A stretch of 5,406 nt of DNA from Frankiales bacterium (GTDB taxonomy: Bacteria; Actinomycetota; Actinomycetes; Mycobacteriales; SCTD01): contig JAOPWK010000138.1 in assembly GCA_025965735.1 (NCBI GenBank), positions 1-5,406 of the forward strand, written 5' to 3'. The notes beneath the pieces are model-generated. The model did not search any database and was not told the DNA's origin. It worked only from the letters and a program-made list of their open reading frames with translations. Below are positions 5,070-5,406 of this stretch, one piece after another (positions within the stretch are counted from its first letter, which is position 1; every line of letters begins with the position of its first letter). The translations under genes and the position numbers were made by a program.

Positions 5070-5406
5070 CACGCACCGCCCTTGCTGTTGGCAGTGCTGT
5101 CGGAGGTGAGGTCGTCGAGCCGGCAGGCCGCCAGCGGCCGGGAGGCGGTGACGGGCAGCTCAATCACGAGCGCGTCACCGGGCTCGGTGAGCTGAGCGAC
5201 GCCTGCGCCGGCGGTCAGGATCGACCGGACACCGCTGGCGTTCCACCGGCCGTAGGTGACCGCCCGCTCCAGCGCGGCCAACTGCGCCTGGCGGCCGGGC
5301 GCGGCTTGCAGCGCGGCGAGCTCTGCCAGCTCCGGGCCGAGCCGGGTGTCGCCCGAGGCCGCGGCCTGACGCAGCCACTGCCCGGCGACCGGCCCAAGCG
5401 CGCAGA
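5069..5406 (-). CDS. istA: IS21-family transposase IstA, C-terminal fragment (cut by window edge)
   Basis: An open frame enters from the right edge on the minus strand and ends at TGA 5071-5069, about 112 codons, so only the end of the roughly 400-500-residue transposase is visible. It reads through GPVAGQWLRQAAASGDTRLG, then ELAALQAA, ERAVTYGRWNASGVRSIL and AGAGVAQLTEPGDALVIELP, and ends DSTANSKGGA. The R(A/S)VRSIL-like segment and the GDALVIELP strand resemble C-termini of actinobacterial IS21 transposases as I recall them. The helix-turn-helix and DDE catalytic core would lie outside the window. Its TGA shares one base with the istB ATG (TGATG), the usual IS21 coupling. No lesion is seen in this part. 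Assignment rests mainly on its coupling to istB and moderately on sequence resemblance. Confidence 0.75.
   Translation of the reverse strand, partial: CALGPVAGQWLRQAAASGDTRLGPELAELAALQAAPGRQAQLAALERAVTYGRWNASGVRSILTAGAGVAQLTEPGDALVIELPVTASRPLAACRLDDLTSDSTANSKGGA

Larger units (their letters stand above)
4182..5406 (-). mobile_element. IS21-family insertion sequence, partial (istB end)
   Basis: The minus strand carries the 3' end of istA followed by istB with a one-base stop/start overlap, the standard IS21 layout in which IstA is the DDE transposase and IstB its AAA+ helper. Beyond istB lie repeated TGGCC-containing units (4214-4275), as expected for the multiple terminal repeats of this family. 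The outer boundary is inferred: IS21-type ends commonly start with TG, and TGTCGGCACTGC begins at 4182 just outside the repeats. The opposite end and the target duplication are beyond the window, so the edge cannot be confirmed. istB is broken in two places, so this copy is probably not autonomous. Family assignment is firm; the exact left limit is not. Confidence 0.75.

Noticed and set aside
4414..5072. Programmed ribosomal frameshifting in istB
   Set aside because: IS21 elements make IstA and IstB as separate coupled proteins without programmed shifts within istB. A three-A run is a poor slip site, and a second lesion (TAA) is present.
4099..5109. Long plus-strand open frame opposite istB
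   Set aside because: It is the antisense of the IstB coding sequence, with compositionally biased translation and no recognisable domain; the minus strand shows clear Walker motifs.

Overview
The window looks like chromosomal DNA of a high-GC actinobacterium. It is GC-rich throughout, with G or C at most third codon positions, a GTG start, and genes packed with short overlaps. The most telling feature is PcaL, a single polypeptide joining 3-oxoadipate enol-lactonase to 4-carboxymuconolactone decarboxylase. That fusion, in the order pcaHGBL, is typical of actinomycetes such as Rhodococcus and Streptomyces. I cannot name a genus.

Positions 1-193 are a non-coding leader with three inverted repeats, including a perfect 16-bp palindrome just before pcaH. 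Positions 194-3942 hold four tightly coupled plus-strand genes: pcaH, pcaG, pcaB and pcaL. Their junctions are a 4-base ATGA overlap, a 26-base overlap and a 4-base GTGA overlap, so they very probably form one transcript. Together they encode the protocatechuate branch of the beta-ketoadipate pathway: ring opening of protocatechuate by PcaHG, cyclisation of 3-carboxy-cis,cis-muconate by PcaB, then decarboxylation and lactone hydrolysis by PcaL, ending at 3-oxoadipate. Key residues can be seen in all four proteins and none looks broken. The genes for converting 3-oxoadipate to central metabolites (pcaIJ, pcaF), a regulator (pcaR or pcaV) and an uptake system are not in the window.

Positions 3943-4181 contain no recognisable gene. 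They begin with a possible truncated start of a further operon gene, whose TTG would overlap the pcaL stop behind a good ribosome-binding site.

From about 4182 to the window end lies part of an IS21-family insertion sequence on the minus strand: terminal repeats, istB (ATPase helper) and the 3' end of istA (transposase). istB carries two independent lesions, a one-base frameshift near 4960 and an in-frame TAA at 4414-4416. This copy is therefore probably a decaying element next to an intact catabolic operon.

I see no undescribed biological system here. The items most worth checking are the istB lesions, the operon-to-IS junction and the leader palindromes.
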